64,000 nucleotides of DNA, taken from NCBI RefSeq assembly GCF_965638725.1, contig NC_134953.1, positions 39,050,854-39,114,853 of the forward strand, given 5' to 3'. The stretch comes from Aptenodytes patagonicus. Lineage: Eukaryota > Chordata > Aves > Sphenisciformes > Spheniscidae. Positions 62,480 through 64,000 of this stretch are shown in pieces (within the stretch, counting starts at the first letter, position 1; every line of letters begins with the position of its first letter). Position numbers and translations under genes: made by a program. Below the pieces are notes generated by a model. That model ran no database searches. It was not told the DNA's origin and worked only from the letters and a program-made list of their open reading frames with translations.

Positions 62480-62574
62480 GGAAGCAGGAAGAGGCCGCAC
62501 GCTCGCGCCAGCCCCAGCATGCACCGCGAGCGCGATCACGCGCGCCGGCTGCGCCAAGCCGTCCGGGCGCCCAG
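62480..62574 (+). other. Candidate first exon of the rightward (ANAPC16-side) gene
   Basis: GC-rich segment between an ETS-type site and a good donor (CCCAG|GTGAGG). It holds an ATG at 62519 followed by 18 open codons up to the donor, but the encoded residues do not resemble the ANAPC16 N-terminus as I recall it. It is more likely 5' UTR. The left edge is approximate. Confidence 0.3.
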
Positions 62575-62690
62575 GTGAGGCTCGGAGGGGCCGGCGCGCC
62601 CCGGGAGCGGGAGAGGGGCGGCCCGGGAGGAGAAGGGCGCTCGGCTGAAGGGGAGTAGGGGGAGAGGCTGGCGCCGGGGGCCTCACTCAC

Positions 62691-62760
62691 CGGGGAGCCG
62701 CTCGCTACGGAAGCCGGGGAGGGGCCATGGCGCGAGAGGGAGGGGCGGGGCGGAGCATGG
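62691..62760 (-). other. ASCC1: Candidate non-coding first exon of ASCC1
   Basis: On the minus strand, sequence ending GAGCGGCTCCCCG is followed by a strong donor (gtgagtgagg). It is one of two candidate first exons; the other ends at 62458. The right edge is approximate. Confidence 0.4.
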
Positions 62761-62959
62761 GGCGGTGGCGCGGCGCGCAGGCGCCCTGGCGCTACCGGGG
62801 CCGCCGCCCCCCGGGCGGGAGTGTCGGCAAGAGCCGCCGCGGCGCATGCGCAGTGCCGGCATCCCCACCGCTCCCCCTCCTCACGAGATGGCCGGCGCCT
62901 CAGGCCTGGGGCGGTGGTGGTAGGGGTGCAGGCCTCGTCCGGGCCTGCCGTTCCCCTCC

Positions 62960-64000
62960 TTTGTGTTTGTCTCAGCCTATTTAAAATAAAGACCCTGCTG
63001 CTATACCTAGGAGCCCGCCGGGCTAGCGAGCCCGGGTTGGCGGCGTTTCAGTGCAAAGCGTCATCTCGCTTCCCTCACGAGCGGGGAGCTGGGCCTGCCC
63101 AGGTTTGTTGAAGAAGGTGTTGCTGGACGCTGGGCCTGCCTAGGTTTGTTGAAGAAGGTGTTGCTGGATGTATCGTAGCCATATTAAAGGTTTCTTTTAT
63201 CCAGGCATTTTCCTTCGCAGCCTGTAAGCCCCCAGCCTCCTGCAAGCTGCTGTTTCGTATTATACGCAGTAAATGAAACAACCTTGAGCTTAACTATGAA
63301 TGGACACACAATTCCTAGTTGCGACAGCCTTTTAAGAACCCATGTTCTCCACTAAAACCTTGAGTGCTTTCCAAAGGTACTGTCTGCATAGCCTGAAGAG
63401 TCTGCAGAAGTGTATTAAATAGGTAGGATAATAGATATGTATTAAATGGTCGGGATAATTGGGAAGCGCTTATAAGCGGTTTGGAGGTGTAGCAAGTGCT
63501 GTCACTTATAAGTGCCAAGTGACAGCTTTTTTACTATCAGTCAGGTATGTGAGAAGTTTTAAGTACTCCGTCATGACAAATGTACAGCCAATACCTCTTA
63601 AAAACAAGGCTGAGAAAAGGGTATGCAAGAGGCGACCGGGTTGGTGCTGTACAGGCAGATGGATGCTCAGCCCTTGCTGTTTTAGGTCAAATGCAGTATT
63701 TTAAAAGCAGAAGCACATCTGGAGCATCGCAGAGACAGTTGCTGCAAATTAGGCACAGCGTGGCTTCGTGCAGGACGTGGCACTGGAACTGGCAGTCCTG
63801 CGGGCTTCCAGGTTTTATGAGGCAGCAGGACTTTTTCCACGTTCGTGCTCCTGGAAACAAGGGGGGGAAAAAAAAAAAGAAGAAAAAAAAAAAGTCTTTT
63901 TATGACCCTGGGGAGCAGGAAAAGTGCCAGGCAGCTGAAGGCCAGTGAATTCAGGCAGGCGACCTGTGCCAGGTTATTTTTATGCACACTCCGATCGTCC
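62960..64000. other. Right flank, probable first intron of the rightward gene
   Basis: No coding exon is recognised on either strand. Contents: an AATAAA at 62985-62990 close to the CpG island, a 41-bp tandem duplication (63088-63169) and a purine tract (about 63861-63894). Confidence 0.4.
63088..63169. repeat. 41-bp tandem duplication
   Basis: Copies 63088-63128 and 63129-63169 begin GCTGGGCCTGCC and differ at only two positions (a C/T after that word and the last base). Recent by its near-identity. Confidence 0.9.

Larger units (their letters stand above)
62100..62950. promoter_or_regulatory. CpG-island, probably divergent promoter of ASCC1 and a rightward gene
   Basis: About 0.85 kb of dense CpG between ASCC1 coding sequence and the right flank. 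It contains an ETS-type site CCGGAAGC (62478-62485), a ZNF143-like CCCAGCATGC (62513-62522) and a perfect NRF1-type palindrome GCGCATGCGC (62842-62851). Minus-strand donors that could end an ASCC1 first exon are at 62458|62457 (gtgagcgg) and 62691|62690 (gtgagtga). Plus-strand donors are at 62574|62575 (gtgagg) and 62919|62920 (gtaggg). There is no TATA box. In human, ASCC1 and ANAPC16 are head-to-head neighbours, so the rightward gene is probably ANAPC16, but none of its coding exons is visible here. Confidence 0.7.

Noticed and set aside
62881-62920. ATG at 62888 followed by a gtaggg donor, considered as the ANAPC16 start
   Set aside because: The short peptide before the donor does not match the expected Ser-rich N-terminus, and no following coding exon is in the window.
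1-64000. CRISPR arrays, prophage, insertion sequences and bacterial-type operons
   Set aside because: The window is vertebrate nuclear DNA with spliced genes; no such structures are present.

Overview
This is vertebrate nuclear DNA, almost certainly from a bird. The evidence is compact GC-rich genes with CpG-island promoters and GT-AG introns, a CR1 (chicken-repeat-1) LINE, an avian ERVL-type solo LTR, and few repeats overall. Gene content matches the region orthologous to human 10q22.1. The species cannot be named from the sequence.

Layout, left to right. (1) 1-1,800: the last coding exons and poly(A) signal of PPA1 (+). (2) 1,920-8,030: complete SAR1A (+), one candidate non-coding and six coding exons, 198 aa. 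(3) 9,000-11,250: complete TYSND1 (+), four exons, 524 aa ending in the peroxisomal signal SKL. (4) 12,540-18,500: complete SPOCK2 (-), 11 coding exons including a 9-nt micro-exon, 427 aa, convergent with TYSND1. (5) 18,520-21,740: minisatellite, a 37-bp perfect hairpin and otherwise unrecognised spacer. (6) 21,750-62,700: complete ASCC1 (-), nine coding exons over 38 kb, 349 aa, with a solo LTR and an ancient CR1 fragment in intron 9 and a younger truncated CR1 in intron 5. (7) 62,100-62,950: a CpG island that is probably a divergent promoter for ASCC1 and a rightward gene (ANAPC16 by human gene order; no coding exon of it is in the window). (8) 62,950-64,000: probable intron or flank.

The genes are unrelated housekeeping or matrix genes and do not form a pathway: cytosolic pyrophosphate hydrolysis (PPA1), COPII coat assembly at the ER (SAR1A), peroxisomal protein processing (TYSND1), an extracellular heparan-sulfate proteoglycan (SPOCK2), and the ASC-1/ASCC alkylation-repair and ribosome-quality complex (ASCC1). 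All exon joins were derived by hand from splice sites, reading phase and family similarity; phases close exactly for all four complete genes.

I found no novel gene system. The most unusual items are the solo LTR only 30 bp from the 3' splice site of the last ASCC1 exon, the 37-bp perfect inverted repeat upstream of SPOCK2, the TYSND1/SPOCK2 adjacency that differs from human gene order, the SPOCK2 micro-exon, and loss of one Ser-Gly site in SPOCK2.
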